From: an uncultured Gammaproteobacteria bacterium
GTDB taxonomy: Bacteria > Pseudomonadota > Gammaproteobacteria > Pseudomonadales > Pseudohongiellaceae
Direction: 5' to 3'
Assembly (NCBI GenBank): GCA_903887045.1
Contig: CAISOD010000281.1
Span: 1-38,675, forward strand
Length of the DNA: 38,675 bases
Of the stretch, positions 38,047 through 38,675 are shown one piece after another (position 1 is the first letter of the stretch; each line of letters opens with the position of its first letter). The notes below the pieces were generated by a model that worked only from the letters and a program-made list of their open reading frames with translations, did not search any database and was not told where the DNA came from. The position numbers were made by a program, and so were the translations under genes.

Positions 38047-38675
38047 CTAATCAGCAGTGCCTGTGCGCGGGTTCACCCGCCGCCAGCCGATCACCACCGC
38101 AGTAAGTGAAAAGCCAAAACCGCAGAGCAGCAGCAGGATCAGCAGCGCATCCCACAGTGGCCGCAGTTGGAACAGCGGCGCGAAGTCGAGACTGTGCAGG
38201 CCGTTGTAGAGCCAGCGCGCCCAGCGATCAGTGTGGGTGAGGCGCTGTATAACGGCGCCGGTGTTGAGGTCGATGTGATACCAGCTTTGCTCGGCATCGT
38301 CGAAACGCACTTCGAGGGCCGGCAGCGGGCGGTAGCGGTTGTGGTGGCTGTAGTACCAGCTGTCGTATTGCGTGATAACCCGCTGCTGTTCAATGCGAGC
38401 CTGTGGTTGCAACGCGTGCAGCGTGCCGGTGATCAGCGCCTGCAGCGCGGTGTTGTTGTTGGAGCCATCGGGCAGTATCACGCGCTTTTGGGTGGATGAC
38501 TGGCTCAGCATCAGATAGCGGGTATCGCCGATGCGGCGCCATTCCACTTCTTTCACTCCAGCGCCAGCTTGCATCAGCTCGCTGCTGAGTGCCGGGAAGC
38601 TGTCGAGTTCATCTATTGCACCACCCTGATACCGGGCGATCTGTTCATTGACACTGGTGGTGTTGTCGAAGATGC
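38047..38675 (-). CDS. PepSY-associated membrane protein (partial, 5' end outside the window)
   Basis: The visible 209 codons are the C-terminal part of a protein that enters from the right edge. The periplasmic segment (WYYSHHNRYRPLPALEVRFD, SWYHIDLNTGAVIQRLTHTD) has the PepSY pattern. RWARWLYNGLHSLDF follows, then one membrane helix (ALLILLLLCGFGFSLTAVVI) and the cytoplasmic tail GWRRVNPRTGTAD. This resembles PepSY-TM proteins of the PiuB type, often tied to iron or siderophore use. The true start is not in the window. Confidence 0.72.
   Translation of the reverse strand, partial: IFDNTTSVNEQIARYQGGAIDELDSFPALSSELMQAGAGVKEVEWRRIGDTRYLMLSQSSTQKRVILPDGSNNNTALQALITGTLHALQPQARIEQQRVITQYDSWYYSHHNRYRPLPALEVRFDDAEQSWYHIDLNTGAVIQRLTHTDRWARWLYNGLHSLDFAPLFQLRPLWDALLILLLLCGFGFSLTAVVIGWRRVNPRTGTAD

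Noticed and set aside
1-38675. CRISPR arrays, insertion sequences, integrases, att sites, rRNA operons
   Set aside because: No regularly spaced repeats, transposase or integrase motifs, or rRNA-like sequence were seen on either strand.

Overview
The window looks like chromosome of a gammaproteobacterium. Several gene pairs have the gammaproteobacterial arrangement: pyrC-rnt, mrcB followed by an LpoP-like lipoprotein gene, bamD divergent from rluD-pgeF, an fklB-type FKBP and a full-length dbpA. By eye the base composition is moderately GC-rich and even throughout. The many exported proteins of unknown function, the eukaryote-like (type 2) IleRS and the VAO-type flavoprotein suggest an environmental, perhaps uncultured lineage, but I cannot name a genus. 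I see no tRNA, rRNA, CRISPR array, prophage or intact insertion sequence.

Layout. 1-1809 (minus): start of a membrane-protein gene, rnt and pyrC. 1864-4784 (plus): PBP1b and a probable LpoP-type activator, separated by a seven-copy 12-bp repeat. 4836-6230 (minus): exported sulfite-oxidase-family molybdoprotein and a 67-residue membrane protein. 6378-8157 (plus): secreted alpha/beta hydrolase and VanX-type dipeptidase. 8280-10204 (plus): three small exported proteins, two of them paralogues, the third DUF6152. 10243-12689 (minus): EamA transporter, PurN-like formyltransferase and HDAC-like deacetylase. 12724-13341: fklB, then the C-terminal remnant of a sigma factor. 14013-18417 (minus): leader peptide, attenuator, ileS and a DAHP synthase. 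18636-23303 (plus): GlgB-like pseudoenzyme, circularly permuted ATP-grasp protein and alpha-E protein. 23329-25678 (minus): bamD, phosphoribosyltransferase and Anbu proteasome-like protease. 25785-27549 (plus): rluD and pgeF. 27536-29534 (minus): MOSC protein and dbpA. 29672-36390 (plus): small lipoprotein, then a VAO/4-cresol-dehydrogenase-like flavoprotein with its cytochrome c, Tat-exported small proteins, and two paralogues of an unrecognised exported family on either side of a methyltransferase. 36436-36832: VapB-type antitoxin with a broken toxin. 36817-38675 (minus): secreted hydrolase and a partial PepSY membrane protein.

Two regions stand out. First, ileS is preceded by what reads as a complete ribosome-mediated transcription attenuator: an 18-codon leader peptide with three Ile codons (two adjacent), an intrinsic terminator, and a segment at the end of the leader that can pair with the terminator's 5' arm. 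The promoter lies so close that the leader peptide may be translated from a leaderless transcript. Second, the ATP-grasp/alpha-E/Anbu gene set, known elsewhere as a conserved but poorly understood peptide-synthesis module, appears here without its transglutaminase. It is instead led by a glycogen-branching-enzyme homologue in which the three catalytic carboxylate positions are all altered.

Limits: all family assignments come from reading the sequence; no database or alignment was run. Promoters and hairpins were found by eye. Start codons were chosen from ribosome-binding sites, signal peptides and family length, and several remain uncertain.
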